From: Acidobacteriota bacterium
GTDB lineage: Bacteria; Acidobacteriota; Terriglobia; Terriglobales; Acidobacteriaceae
Direction: 5' to 3'
DNA: 58,430 bases
Assembly: GCA_021804965.1 (NCBI GenBank)
Contig: JAJZGG010000005.1
Span: 1 to 58,430 of the forward strand
The notes under the pieces: model-generated
Seen by the model: only the letters and a program-made list of their open reading frames with translations
What the model was told of the DNA's origin: nothing
Databases searched by the model: none
Made by a program: the position numbers and the translations under genes
Shown here: in pieces, positions 1 through 9,794 of the stretch
How the letters are laid out: every line of letters begins with the position of its first letter
Position numbering within the stretch: the stretch's first letter is position 1

Positions 1-2
1 CC

Positions 3-635
3 TCCAATGCCTCCATCAACATGAAGAGCCTGAATCTGAGCTTTTCCGAGACCGGCTACCTGGGTCCGCATCTGAACCTGCACAGCATGCAGCTGAATGG
101 ACAGGTGAATGGGACGCCTGTGACTGTGGGTGCGCAGAGTTCGAATGGTCAGTATCAGGTGCAGATGTTTGCCAATGGGCAGCGCACGCAGACGCCGCTG
201 GCCTTCCATTCCCGCACAGTCTTCTTTCCTGACTTTGATCCCGCAGGGCTGCAGGCGATGCTGCGGCTGGGCGCGGCCTATGACAATGCCCACATCTGGG
301 CGCTGATTCCCAAGCAGTCCGGTTCCATGGCTCCGATGCAGATAACCACCGATGCCGACATGCAGGGAACGCTGAATGGATCGGCGATTCCGGTGCACCA
401 CTACACGGTGAACGTGAACGGGGGCACGATTGAGGTCTTCAGCAACCGCAGCGGGGATCTGCTTCAGGCCGAGTGGACGCAGGAGGGATTCGCGATGGTT
501 CGCCAGGCGTTCATTCTGACTCCGCCGCAACGGCCGCTGGGCACGCCGCCACCACCGCCACCGCCGCAAAGCACGCAGCAGAACGGCCAGCAACCCAGCG
601 GCCAGCAGCCGAACACACAACAGCCGCAGTCGTAG
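3..635 (+). CDS. Hypothetical protein, 5' end outside window, Pro/Gln-rich tail
   Basis: The frame is already open at position 3, before the first ATG at 21, so this is probably the C-terminal part of a longer protein. About 210 residues are visible. The body is polar, with alternating beta-type stretches and no membrane segment. The last 35 residues are low complexity: a run of seven prolines and then Gln/Asn-rich repeats (QQNGQQPSGQQPNTQQPQS). Such tails are common on secreted or envelope proteins, but no family is recognised and no signal peptide can be seen because the start is missing. A GC-rich hairpin with a T-run follows 23 bases after the stop. It faces convergently towards the RNase R gene. 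Confidence 0.6.
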   Translation, partial: SNASINMKSLNLSFSETGYLGPHLNLHSMQLNGQVNGTPVTVGAQSSNGQYQVQMFANGQRTQTPLAFHSRTVFFPDFDPAGLQAMLRLGAAYDNAHIWALIPKQSGSMAPMQITTDADMQGTLNGSAIPVHHYTVNVNGGTIEVFSNRSGDLLQAEWTQEGFAMVRQAFILTPPQRPLGTPPPPPPPQSTQQNGQQPSGQQPNTQQPQS

Positions 636-658
636 CCGGTTCTGCATCAGCAATAAAG

Positions 659-690
659 GGGCCGACCTTATCGTCGGCCCGTTTGCTTTT
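659..690 (+). terminator. Rho-independent terminator of the first gene
   Basis: An 8-bp perfect stem (GGGCCGAC / GTCGGCCC, 659-666 and 673-680) has a 6-base loop and is followed by GTTTGCTTTT. It lies just after the stop at 635. The stop codon of the convergent RNase R gene (668-670) lies inside the loop, so the two transcripts overlap here. Confidence 0.8.
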
Positions 691-3307
691 TCTTGCGATT
701 GCCCCGCTTGAGAGCCTGCTTGGGCGGACGAAACTTGGGGTGGGCTGCCTGTTTGGTTTCCCGCTTGCTTTTCTGGTTGCTCTTGTTGCTGGTGGATCTG
801 CGCGGTGAAGACGCCGCTTCGTCCTCAACGATGGCGAACTGAAGCTTGCGCTCGAAGGCGAGGACGCGATCCAGGAAGACGTGCAGCCGGTCGCCGGCGC
901 GAAAGCAGCGCCCCGTATGGTTGCCGATGATTTCGCGCGTGTTTTCACGATAGGAGTAGCGATCGCCGGGGAGCAGTTCGATGGGGATCAGACCCTCGAC
1001 GAACATCTCCTCCAGTTCGATGAAGAGTCCGTACTTTGCCGGATTCAGCACAATGGCATGGAAATCCTCACCCACGCGATCCTGCATAAAGCGAACTTTT
1101 TTCCACTCGATCAGCTCGCGTTCGGCCTCTGCTGCGCGCCGCTCGGCCTGCGAAGACTCGCGCGCAATTTCGGCCAGTTCTGCCTCAGCGATGGGCGCAG
1201 AAACGGTGTGCGCCGGGCGCGGAGCAGAGTCCCGCGCGTGGACCGGAGCGCGATGTCTGGTCTGCCAGGGGGATTCCAGTCTGGTGCTGCTCAGGCTGCG
1301 TTCGGCGCAGGCTCCGTCCTGGAGCAGGGCTTTGGTGATGCGATGGATGATCAGATCCGGGTAGCGCCGGATCGGTGACGTGAAGTGGGTGTAGCTGGGC
1401 GCTGCCAGCGCAAAGTGGCCGGTATTCTGCTCGGAATATCGTGCCTGCTTGAGCGAGCGCAGCATCAGGTGGTTGAGAATTCTCTCTTCCGGATTTCCGC
1501 TGATGCGCTGCGTCAACAGCTGATACATCTGAGGAGTTACGTCGACTTTTTCCGGCAGCTCGATGGTACGGGCCTCGCGGGCATTGCTTCCGCGCCGATG
1601 CTGCTCGCGGCGATCGGTGCGCGGTTGAAAGCGCTTGACCGGCAATGCGCCAATCCCGAGGGTGTATCCGAAGGCAGCAGCAGCGTCCTCAAACTCCATC
1701 ACCCGTTTGGGATCGGGCTGCTCATGAATGCGATAGAGAGCCGGTACGGGCATGTCCTCCAGCCAGATGGCGACACACTCGTTTGCCGCCAGCATGAACT
1801 CCTCGATCAGGCGGTTGGCCCATGTCCGCTCTGCCCGGGAGACACCTTCCATCTGGCCTTCGGGATTGAATTCGATCACCGGCTCGGGCAGGTCGAAGTC
1901 AATGCTGCCGCGCTCCTGGCGTCTCTGCTGCATGCGTCCGGCCAGCTCACACATCTGCTCGAACAAGGGCACGAGCGGCGCAAAGCTGCTGCGGGTTTCC
2001 GCATCCCCTTCCAGAATTTGATGCACCTGCGTGTAGGTCATGCGGGCGGCGGAACGGATGACGCCTTCCGCCAGTCGAAACCCCTGGATGTTTGCCTGCG
2101 CATCGAGCTGAAGGATGCAGCTAAGCACCAGTCGGTCCTCCTGCGGACGCAGCGAGCAGATTCCCGTGGAGAGATCATGCGGCAGCATGGGCACGGCGCG
2201 ATCCGGGAAATACACGCTGGTTCCGCGCAATCGCGCTTCCAGATCGAGCGCGGAACCGGGACGGACATAGTGCGCCACATCGGCGATGTGTACCTGCAGC
2301 TCCCAGCCTGCATCCTCGCCTGCGCCCAGTCGGCGAACATGGACGGCATCATCAAAGTCTCGCGCAGATTCGCCGTCAATGGTGACAATGGGGAAAGCGC
2401 GAAAGTCTTCCCGGCGCTTCAGCTCGGCCACATCCCCGGTGGGTGGATCGGGCAGGGCGACGGCCTTCGCCTCGGCCAGTACGGCCTCCGGAAAGATACG
2501 CGGCAACTGATGCTTGCGCAGCATGATCTCAACGTCCACGCCGAAGTCATCGGGCCGGCCAAGCACCTCGAGAATCCGACCTTCCGCGGATCGCGTCGCG
2601 GTGGGCCAGCGCGTAATCTCGACATCCACCATCCAGCCTTCCAGATCCTGAAAGGAGGCGATGGTTTCCGCCTGCCCGGCAACGACGCGATGCTTGCGAC
2701 TCCAAGCCTGATCAGGAATCGGCTCCGTGGCAGGAATGCGAATGGGCTGCGTCATGCGAGAGTCGAATGGCACCATCCAGAAGCCATCGTGTGACGGATG
2801 CCGGGATGCGCTCTGGGCGGCGGATCGATGACCTTTGAGCACGAGATGAAAGGTTCCGACGATGGTCACATTTCTGCGCTCGAGCACGCGGGCCACGCGC
2901 CCGGAAGCTCGCCCGGAAGCCGATCGTCGATCCAGTTCCACCAGAACCAGATCGCCCTGCATGGCTCCGTGAATCTCCGTGGGGGGAATGAAAATATCTT
3001 CGCGCTGTGTTGCGGATTGCGCATCGGATTCACGGCGCACAAAGGCGAAGCCATCGCGATGCAGATCCAGCCTGCCTGCAACCATGCCATGCGGGACAGC
3101 GGCGGAAGAAGCCTGGGGCAGGCTCCAGCCACCATCCTCGCCGACAAGGAGCGCGCCCCGCTGCACGAGCGCCTGAAGCTGTTCACGCAGCTCGCGACGC
3201 TCTGCGCCGCCGGCCAGGCCGAGTTCATGGACAAGCTGCTTGTAGGCAACCCGATGGCCGGGCCTGCGGCGAATCCACTGCAACAGTTCGCGCTCGTTTA
3301 TGCTCAC
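668..3307 (-). CDS. rnr: Ribonuclease R (VacB/RNB family 3'-5' exoribonuclease)
   Basis: Cytoplasmic 3'-5' exoribonuclease that degrades structured RNA. The 879-residue protein has an N-terminal winged-helix region (about 1-70), cold-shock-like OB domains, the RNB catalytic domain with the acidic signature IDGESARDFDDAV, which holds the metal-binding aspartates, and a C-terminal S1 domain (NPAKYGLFIELEEMFVEGLI). A Lys/Arg-rich tail of about 45 residues follows, typical of RNase R. A spacer of about 60 residues separates RNB from S1 and looks disordered (SPWQTRHRAPVHARDS). The start is GTG; an in-frame TAA lies four codons upstream, so no longer start exists. It begins 44 bases after the glucan-synthase stop and is likely co-transcribed with it. 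The family call is secure. Confidence 0.95.
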   Translation of the reverse strand: MSINERELLQWIRRRPGHRVAYKQLVHELGLAGGAERRELREQLQALVQRGALLVGEDGGWSLPQASSAAVPHGMVAGRLDLHRDGFAFVRRESDAQSATQREDIFIPPTEIHGAMQGDLVLVELDRRSASGRASGRVARVLERRNVTIVGTFHLVLKGHRSAAQSASRHPSHDGFWMVPFDSRMTQPIRIPATEPIPDQAWSRKHRVVAGQAETIASFQDLEGWMVDVEITRWPTATRSAEGRILEVLGRPDDFGVDVEIMLRKHQLPRIFPEAVLAEAKAVALPDPPTGDVAELKRREDFRAFPIVTIDGESARDFDDAVHVRRLGAGEDAGWELQVHIADVAHYVRPGSALDLEARLRGTSVYFPDRAVPMLPHDLSTGICSLRPQEDRLVLSCILQLDAQANIQGFRLAEGVIRSAARMTYTQVHQILEGDAETRSSFAPLVPLFEQMCELAGRMQQRRQERGSIDFDLPEPVIEFNPEGQMEGVSRAERTWANRLIEEFMLAANECVAIWLEDMPVPALYRIHEQPDPKRVMEFEDAAAAFGYTLGIGALPVKRFQPRTDRREQHRRGSNAREARTIELPEKVDVTPQMYQLLTQRISGNPEERILNHLMLRSLKQARYSEQNTGHFALAAPSYTHFTSPIRRYPDLIIHRITKALLQDGACAERSLSSTRLESPWQTRHRAPVHARDSAPRPAHTVSAPIAEAELAEIARESSQAERRAAEAERELIEWKKVRFMQDRVGEDFHAIVLNPAKYGLFIELEEMFVEGLIPIELLPGDRYSYRENTREIIGNHTGRCFRAGDRLHVFLDRVLAFERKLQFAIVEDEAASSPRRSTSNKSNQKSKRETKQAAHPKFRPPKQALKRGNRKKKQTGRR

Positions 3308-3351
3308 TCCAACAGCTTACCTGCAGACGCAGCCCAGCGACGGAATTCTGC

Positions 3352-6300
3352 TTATGCCTGGCCCTGGAATTCAGCCTGGATGGCTGGCGAGAGACGGTGC
3401 GCATCCTTGAGCATGCTGCTGCGTGCCGGCATCTCATTCAGCAGCGCTTCGGCTGATTGCACCAGCGCGTTGGCATGGAACCACTCCTGCACCTTGCCGT
3501 CGTGAAGGAGATTCAGCAAGGCAAGCAGGGACATACCCATGTGATGCGCCATCCACTCGCGCACCACTTCCGGCTGCTTCCGGGAGGTGCGATAGTCGAT
3601 GGCCTCATAGAGCCCATAGCGACCGCAGCCAGCGGCAGCTTCCAGAGTGCGCAGGTTGGCCATGGCTGCCTGCGGATCGATGACCATGGCCAGATAGGTG
3701 GCATAGGGGGCGATGACTGGTCCTGCCTTTGCCTCCCAGGACAGTGCCACATCTGGAATGCCCCAGGCATGGTAGCCGTAGTCTCCGGAATCATTGCGCT
3801 CGGCAAAACCCGATTCGGAGATTCCCCACGGAAGACTGCGCTTGCGTGCCCATGCACGCTGGATGCGCACGCAGGCACTCTGGGTTCGGGACAGCAGGGT
3901 GTTGGGCCAGGCACGCATCCACAGCGCCGGCATCAGGTATTCAAACATCGTACCGGTCCAGGACATTAGCGCGTGGCATCCAAAGGCCTGCGCGTGATCG
4001 CGCGAAAGCCGGAACCAGCTTTGCTGCGGCATCTCTCCCCGGGCGATGGCCAGAAACGCCGCCATACGTGCTTCGGAGGCCAGCATGTCATAGCAGGAAT
4101 CGTGAAGACGGTTTGCGCGCAGATCCCAGCCGATGGAGAGAACCCTGCGATCGGGATGCAGGAGAAAACCAAATTCCATGCCGTCGGCAAGCGCTTCCGT
4201 CCGCTGCACGATCTGCTTCCGCTGCTCGTCAAGCCGGGCAAGCCGCGCAGCCGCCTGTGCAGTTATCTCGCGGCAGCGCTCCGCAGCCGGGCGCGTGGCG
4301 GTATCCTGCTGCGCGTTGGTACGCAGTGCCTCCAGCACCGCTTCCGCCACACGGAGCAGCTCGCCTGGCCTGCGGTCTTCGATGGCGTCCTGGGGAAGAC
4401 TGGCGGACAACACGGCAAACTCGGGCAGCACCCAGGGTGCATATTGCTCGATGAGCTGCAACAGTGCGCGATGCCGCGCGGAGAGGCTTCGCGCCGCATG
4501 AGTGTCGATCTGCGAAAGATCCTGAGATGACTCCACCAGCCAGCGCGAGGATGCAGCGAGGCTGAAGCTGCCGGCAGGCAGCGGATGAGCGGCCAGCCAG
4601 CGTTGCAGATCGGGCTCGTCCTGTTCACAGGCTGCCTGCAGAGTCAACGCGGAAAAGTGCTTCGCTGCAAAGACTGGTTCCGACGCAAGCGATTCCGTGC
4701 CTGCTTTGAGCGTGAGCAGCGATGCGAGGAAGTTGCCACTATCCACTGTGGAGACGAAGGGCGATGCGTCCAGCGGCTTACAGGTGCGGGTGTCATACCA
4801 GTTGTAGAGGTGGCCGCGATACTGATCGAGTGACTCGATCGTTGTCAATGAGGCAAGTGTTTGCTCGACGAACTCCGGCAGGGTGAGAAAGCCGAAGGAT
4901 ACGGCAGCCTGCCGTGCATTCAGCAGCAGACCAATGTTCGTGGGCGAGACGCGTGCTGCCTCCCGCATGCCCGTCTCATCGACGTTGTCCGGGATGAGCC
5001 AGTGATGCTGCTGCGTGCCAAAATCCTGAAAGTAGTGCCAGATGCGCAGGGCATGGCCCAGCAGCCACTGCCTGTCCCGCGGCCGCAACTGCTGCTGCTC
5101 GTCCATCGGGGAGCGATTGAGCCACTGAATGAGCACACGCACCAGCAGCCAGCCCAGCAGCAAGGGCAGCGCCACGAAAAATGCATGCCGAACATTGCGC
5201 GTGAACCAAAGGATGCCGCCGAGCAGCAGAGCCAGAACAGGAACCCAAAGCATGTACTGGTCCACGGGAGTCCGGCGCTCGCGTGAGGTTTCCGCCTGTG
5301 CTGCCGTCTCCCACTCCAGCAGCCGCTCCCCCGTGATCCAGCCGCGCACCAGGGAGCGCAGAACAGCATCCAGCCCAAGCAGCGCCTGGTGCGGCAGCAG
5401 GAGAAGATTCAGCGTGGTGATCAGCAGATTGCGCCCGAAGCCAAGGAAGACCTCCCGCACGGGAGATACGGGCGTGGTTGCGAACAGGATGCGCGCGATC
5501 CCAATGGCCAGCTGCAGAACGGTGGGAGCCAGCAGGAGCAAGAGGATGACCAGCATCCAGTAAAGCGGCTGGCCGGGAAGCGCGAGCCAGCCCGCAACGA
5601 GAAAGAGAAACAGAAACGGATCGACGAGGGAACGTCGCAGATTGTCCAGAATCTTCCAGCGCGAGATGAAGGAGATGGGATTCGCGACCACGCGTCCGGA
5701 CTCCTCCTGGACGGTGGGAAAGATCCAGCGCACAATCTGCCAGTCCCCACGCACCCAGCGGTGCTTGCGGCGGCTGTAGGCACTGTAGTGCGAAGGGTAA
5801 TCATCGATGAGTTCCACGTCGGTGATCAATCCGGCTCGTGCATAGGCGCCTTCAATCAGATCGTGACTGAGCAGTGCATTGTGCGGGAAGCGATGGTTGA
5901 GCACGGCATGCAGAGTTTCAATTTCATAGATGCCCTTGCCGGTAAAGATTCCTTCGCCGAAGAGATCCTGATAGGTGTCAGAGACTGCGCGGGTGTAGAT
6001 GTCCAGGCCGGTTTGGCCGGAGAAGATGCTGGCAAGTCGCGAGCGAATGGCCGAATGCACCGTGACGCTGACCCGGGGCTGCAGAATGCCGTAGCCGGTT
6101 TTGACGACGCGCGTCCGGGGATCGATGATGGCGCGGTTGAGCGGGTGTGCCATGGCTCCGATGAGACTGGCGGCTGATCCGCGTGGAAGCTGGGAGTCGG
6201 AGTCAAGCGTGAGCACGTAGCGAATGTTCTGGAGGACGTCCAGATTGCCGGCCTTGATTGGAAAGGCATCAAATTCGCCGGTCAGCAGCTTGTTCAGATC

Positions 6301-7815
6301 AATGAGCTTGCCGCGCTTGCGCTCCCACCCCATCCACGCACCCTGCCTGCGATTGAAGATGCGATGACGATGCAGAAGAAGAAAACTTCCCTTGCCTGCA
6401 CCGGCATATTTGCGGTTCAATCCATCGGCAAGCTCCACGGCCAACTCCACCAGCGGATGGTCGTCGCGCAGGTTGGGTTTGCTGACGGAATCGGGCAGGT
6501 CGGTCAACAGGGCAAAGTGGAGATTGGCGTCGCGATTGGCGAGATAGCGTACTTCAAGAGTTTGGAAAAGATCCCGCACCTGATCCGGACTGAGCAACAG
6601 GGTTGGCACCGCGACCAGCGTTGCGCACTCTGCCGGCACTGCGGCACGAAAGTCCAGACGCGGCAGGGGAGAAGGCTCAAACGATGCGCTGACCAGCGTA
6701 TTCACAAGCTCCACGGCACACTGGGAGGCAGGAAGAGCGAGGAGAAACAGGCCAAGCAGCAGTTCAGTCCAGACGTGGACGTACCCTGCCAGAGGGAACA
6801 GCGGCAGAGCCGTGAACAGGATGGTAAGGATGACGATGTTGCCCACATAGAATTCATCCGCCGATGCGCGGATGCTTTCACGCATTCGCCAGAGCATGGG
6901 CGGATGATAGCCAATGCGGGTGCGCAGCATGGAAAAACCCTCGGCAAAGAGGTAGCAGCCAATATGCTGTTGCCGTTGGCGCGTGCGAGGATCGGCGTCA
7001 TCCGCAGCCTTCGCCTGCCGGGCCAGTTCCAGCGCGGCCTGCGCAACTCTGGATTCGCCGAAGTCGGAATACGCTGCGAGAAATGCCACTCTGCGGCGAT
7101 AGCTCTCGCGGCTTTCAAAATCCATTTCGGCAAATGTGCCGGTGGGATCCTGCTTCAGAACGGCATCGAAGAGGATTCTGGGCTCGAGCACAGAGGCCCA
7201 GTCAATCCAGCCCACCTGACGGAGACTCATCAGGCAGTGGAGCGTCCGTTGTGCGACATCTTCGCAGTCGGCCGCATCCAGCAGCACGGGAGCATCGTGC
7301 AGAATCGACTCCAGCAATGCAAACTTCAGGAAGATGGGCAGCTGCCAGATTTCCTTGTAGAGCAGCGGCTCATAGGTCTGAAAGGCGTCCACATATTCCA
7401 GCAGGGATGGCAGTGTGAACTGAGACTCCACCTGCTCGAGGTAGAGCTGCATCAAGCCAGCCACCCGCGGTTCCTCCCGCTGCAGCAGGCTCAATCTTGG
7501 CAGCTTGTCCGATTCGGTGGGAAGATCCACGAGTGCGGAGTGCAACAGCTTCAGGCTTTTGCGCAACTCCGCAACTGCCTGACCGCGAAGAGGCTGATGC
7601 GAAGGGGTGCTGTCGATGGGCAGGCGCACAAAGGCCCTGTTCAGCTTGCGCATGGCGATGCGCATGGCATCGGTACGCTCTGAAAACGATGAGGCGTTGC
7701 TGGGCCAGGGAATCACTTCCCAGCCGGAGGCTGTCTGTGCTGCCGCGTGCAGCTTCTGGATTGTCTGTTGTTCGCGCTGCATTTCTTCCGGTGTTGATGA
7801 GCTCATCTCTGGCAT
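3352..7815 (-). CDS. Short cyclic beta-1,2-glucan synthase-like protein (GT84 plus glycoamylase-like domain, no GH94)
   Basis: Inner-membrane glycosyltransferase of the NdvB/ChvB type, 1487 residues. It has an N-terminal cytoplasmic region (1-320), membrane segments around 325-365, a GT84 catalytic domain (about 390-720) with LTLDSDSQLPR at 536-545 and RRKHRW at 682-687, more membrane segments (about 733-930), and a glycoamylase-like domain to about 1450 ending in MAHHMGMSLLALLNLL. That last domain corresponds to the middle, cyclising region of NdvB. Characterised NdvB/ChvB proteins are about 2800 residues and carry a C-terminal GH94 phosphorylase that sets chain length; here the protein stops before it and RNase R follows directly. 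Its start is 6 bases after the stop of an ABC exporter gene. Family is confident; the product (cyclic or linear beta-1,2-glucan) is inference. Confidence 0.85.
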   Translation of the reverse strand: MPEMSSSTPEEMQREQQTIQKLHAAAQTASGWEVIPWPSNASSFSERTDAMRIAMRKLNRAFVRLPIDSTPSHQPLRGQAVAELRKSLKLLHSALVDLPTESDKLPRLSLLQREEPRVAGLMQLYLEQVESQFTLPSLLEYVDAFQTYEPLLYKEIWQLPIFLKFALLESILHDAPVLLDAADCEDVAQRTLHCLMSLRQVGWIDWASVLEPRILFDAVLKQDPTGTFAEMDFESRESYRRRVAFLAAYSDFGESRVAQAALELARQAKAADDADPRTRQRQQHIGCYLFAEGFSMLRTRIGYHPPMLWRMRESIRASADEFYVGNIVILTILFTALPLFPLAGYVHVWTELLLGLFLLALPASQCAVELVNTLVSASFEPSPLPRLDFRAAVPAECATLVAVPTLLLSPDQVRDLFQTLEVRYLANRDANLHFALLTDLPDSVSKPNLRDDHPLVELAVELADGLNRKYAGAGKGSFLLLHRHRIFNRRQGAWMGWERKRGKLIDLNKLLTGEFDAFPIKAGNLDVLQNIRYVLTLDSDSQLPRGSAASLIGAMAHPLNRAIIDPRTRVVKTGYGILQPRVSVTVHSAIRSRLASIFSGQTGLDIYTRAVSDTYQDLFGEGIFTGKGIYEIETLHAVLNHRFPHNALLSHDLIEGAYARAGLITDVELIDDYPSHYSAYSRRKHRWVRGDWQIVRWIFPTVQEESGRVVANPISFISRWKILDNLRRSLVDPFLFLFLVAGWLALPGQPLYWMLVILLLLLAPTVLQLAIGIARILFATTPVSPVREVFLGFGRNLLITTLNLLLLPHQALLGLDAVLRSLVRGWITGERLLEWETAAQAETSRERRTPVDQYMLWVPVLALLLGGILWFTRNVRHAFFVALPLLLGWLLVRVLIQWLNRSPMDEQQQLRPRDRQWLLGHALRIWHYFQDFGTQQHHWLIPDNVDETGMREAARVSPTNIGLLLNARQAAVSFGFLTLPEFVEQTLASLTTIESLDQYRGHLYNWYDTRTCKPLDASPFVSTVDSGNFLASLLTLKAGTESLASEPVFAAKHFSALTLQAACEQDEPDLQRWLAAHPLPAGSFSLAASSRWLVESSQDLSQIDTHAARSLSARHRALLQLIEQYAPWVLPEFAVLSASLPQDAIEDRRPGELLRVAEAVLEALRTNAQQDTATRPAAERCREITAQAAARLARLDEQRKQIVQRTEALADGMEFGFLLHPDRRVLSIGWDLRANRLHDSCYDMLASEARMAAFLAIARGEMPQQSWFRLSRDHAQAFGCHALMSWTGTMFEYLMPALWMRAWPNTLLSRTQSACVRIQRAWARKRSLPWGISESGFAERNDSGDYGYHAWGIPDVALSWEAKAGPVIAPYATYLAMVIDPQAAMANLRTLEAAAGCGRYGLYEAIDYRTSRKQPEVVREWMAHHMGMSLLALLNLLHDGKVQEWFHANALVQSAEALLNEMPARSSMLKDAHRLSPAIQAEFQGQA

Positions 7816-7821
7816 GATCCC

Positions 7822-9684
7822 TCAGCGATAACTGGCTGCCTGCATCTCAAACATGGAGGCATAACGACCGCCTGCAGCCATCAGTTGTGGATGTGTCCCT
7901 TCTTCGACCAGCCGACCGCCTTCGAGAACGACGATGCGATCCGCCATGCGAACGGTGGAAAATCGATGCGAGATCAGCAGTGCCATTTTGTTGGAGGTGA
8001 GATCGGAAAACCGCTCAAAGACCTCCATCTCGCTACGGGCATCGAGCGCGGCAGTGGGCTCATCGAGAATCAGAAGCTGTGCATCGCGCAGATAGGCACG
8101 AGCGAGCGCGAGCCGCTGCCATTCCCCTCCGGAAAGATCGACACCGCCTTCAAAACGTCGCCCGAGCATTTGATCGTAGCCGTGCTGGAGCTTGGCCACC
8201 ACGCTGGCTGCCAGGCTCTTCTCCGCGGCATCCTCAATCTCTTCGAGTGTGTGCGGAATCTCCACGCGACCGACGGCAATGTTTTCCCGGGCAGTCATCT
8301 CATAGCGCATGAAGTCCTGAAAGATGACGCCAATCTCGGCATGCAGATCGTCCAGATCATAGGCGCGAAGATCCACTCCATCCAGCAGAATTTCGCCTTC
8401 CGTGGGATCGTACAAGCGGGTGATCAGCTTGACGATGGTTGTCTTGCCTTGTCCGTTTTCACCGATCAGCGCCACGCGCTCGCCGGGTGCCAGCAGAAAA
8501 TTGAAGTCGCTGAGCACTCTGCGCGTGGTGCCGGGATAGGAGAACGAGACGTTGCGAAATTCAAATCCGCGCCGGATCGGCCTGGGTACCCGCAGACCAT
8601 TGGCGACGGATTCCACACGCGGCTTCATGGCAAAGAATGCAAGCAGGTCCGTGAGAAACAGCGCCTGATCTGCGACGCCTGAAGCGGTGGAAAAGACCAT
8701 CTGGATGTTGCTCATCGCCTGGAGAATCGCGGTTGTGATGAGCGTGAGATCGCCGACCGTATATTGGCCCTGAATGGTCCGATAGATGCTGACGCCATAG
8801 GCTGCGTAGTAGCCCAGCTGGCCGAGGATGGCAAGCAGTCCGCCCCAGAACAGTCGCCTGCGGTTGAGATCGACGTTGTCGTGATAAATCTGCAGCGAGA
8901 TGGCGCTGAATCGCTCCGTGAGGTAGTGGCTCAGGTTGAAGAGCTTGAGCTCCTTGGCCGCTTCCTTGCTGGCACCGACCTGCCGCAGGTAATCCATCTG
9001 TCGTCGCAGTGGTGTCTGGCGCAGGTTCTTGGCGTAGGAGAGAAACGCGAAATGGCTTTCCCCAAGAAATGCAGGCACAATGCCCAGTACAAGCAGGGCG
9101 AGCAGCAAGGGCGAGTAGCGCACCAGAACAGCGGAAAACGCAATGGCCGTGACCGACTGCTGGATGAGCCGACCCATCATCTGGATCATGGCCAGACGAT
9201 CGGTTGCCTGCACACGCGCACGCTCCAGCCGATCATAAAAGACCGGGTCTTCATAGACGGTGACGTCCAGAGCCGCAGCCTTGCGCATCACCTCCACGCT
9301 GACGTGGTGGGTGTAGCGGTCTGCCAGAAGACTGTCGAAATAATCCACGAGGCGCAACAGAATTCCGATGGCGACAGAGAGCAGCATCTCTGCGGCCACC
9401 AGCCACCAGAAGTGTTTGGGGAGCGGTTCGTGCAGTCGAATGTGGTTGACGCCGTCAATGATGAATCGGCTAATGATCCCGATGCCCACGGGCAAAAAAG
9501 CAACCACGATACGAATGGTGATATTCCAGAAGACGACCGAAGGCCCGGACTCCCAGACGAACCGGAGCACAAGCGGAATATTACGCAGCGCCTGAATGCG
9601 CTCTGCCCAGGCGCGACCGGAAGACGCAGCCTGAGGCATGGGTGTGCTGGAATCAACCGAGGCCTGCCCTGTGATTTTCGACAT
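7822..9684 (-). CDS. ABC exporter, fused permease and ATPase (possible NdvA/ChvA-like glucan exporter)
   Basis: A 620-residue half-transporter with an N-terminal six-helix permease region (about 40-330) and a C-terminal ATPase. The ATPase motifs are complete: Walker A GENGQGKTT, Q-loop VIFQDF, signature LSGGEWQR, Walker B LLILDEPTAALD and H-loop LLISHR. It should work as a homodimer in the inner membrane. I place the start at the ATG giving MSKITGQ because GAGGGA sits at normal spacing before it; another start lies 54 bases upstream. The stop is 6 bases before the glucan-synthase gene, so the two are almost certainly co-expressed. In rhizobia a fused ABC exporter (NdvA/ChvA) exports cyclic beta-1,2-glucan, which suggests the same job here. 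The substrate is inference; lipids or peptides remain possible. Confidence 0.85.
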   Translation of the reverse strand: MSKITGQASVDSSTPMPQAASSGRAWAERIQALRNIPLVLRFVWESGPSVVFWNITIRIVVAFLPVGIGIISRFIIDGVNHIRLHEPLPKHFWWLVAAEMLLSVAIGILLRLVDYFDSLLADRYTHHVSVEVMRKAAALDVTVYEDPVFYDRLERARVQATDRLAMIQMMGRLIQQSVTAIAFSAVLVRYSPLLLALLVLGIVPAFLGESHFAFLSYAKNLRQTPLRRQMDYLRQVGASKEAAKELKLFNLSHYLTERFSAISLQIYHDNVDLNRRRLFWGGLLAILGQLGYYAAYGVSIYRTIQGQYTVGDLTLITTAILQAMSNIQMVFSTASGVADQALFLTDLLAFFAMKPRVESVANGLRVPRPIRRGFEFRNVSFSYPGTTRRVLSDFNFLLAPGERVALIGENGQGKTTIVKLITRLYDPTEGEILLDGVDLRAYDLDDLHAEIGVIFQDFMRYEMTARENIAVGRVEIPHTLEEIEDAAEKSLAASVVAKLQHGYDQMLGRRFEGGVDLSGGEWQRLALARAYLRDAQLLILDEPTAALDARSEMEVFERFSDLTSNKMALLISHRFSTVRMADRIVVLEGGRLVEEGTHPQLMAAGGRYASMFEMQAASYR

Positions 9685-9794
9685 GCTTTCCCTCGAAAAC
9701 AATGGCAACCCGCAGAGAGCTCTGCGCAACAACTGCAAAAAGGGAACGTGAATTGTCTCCCCGGAATATCTTCATTGTAGCGTCATCTTGCGCG

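Noticed and set aside
1385-2794. Long plus-strand open frame of 469 codons inside the RNase R gene
   Set aside because: It is a shadow of the RNase R reading frame in GC-rich DNA; it shows no domain and no ribosome site.
3308-3351. Frameshift that might have cut a GH94 domain off the glucan synthase
   Set aside because: Only 44 bases separate the synthase stop from RNase R, so no remnant of a GH94 domain of more than 1000 residues can be present here.
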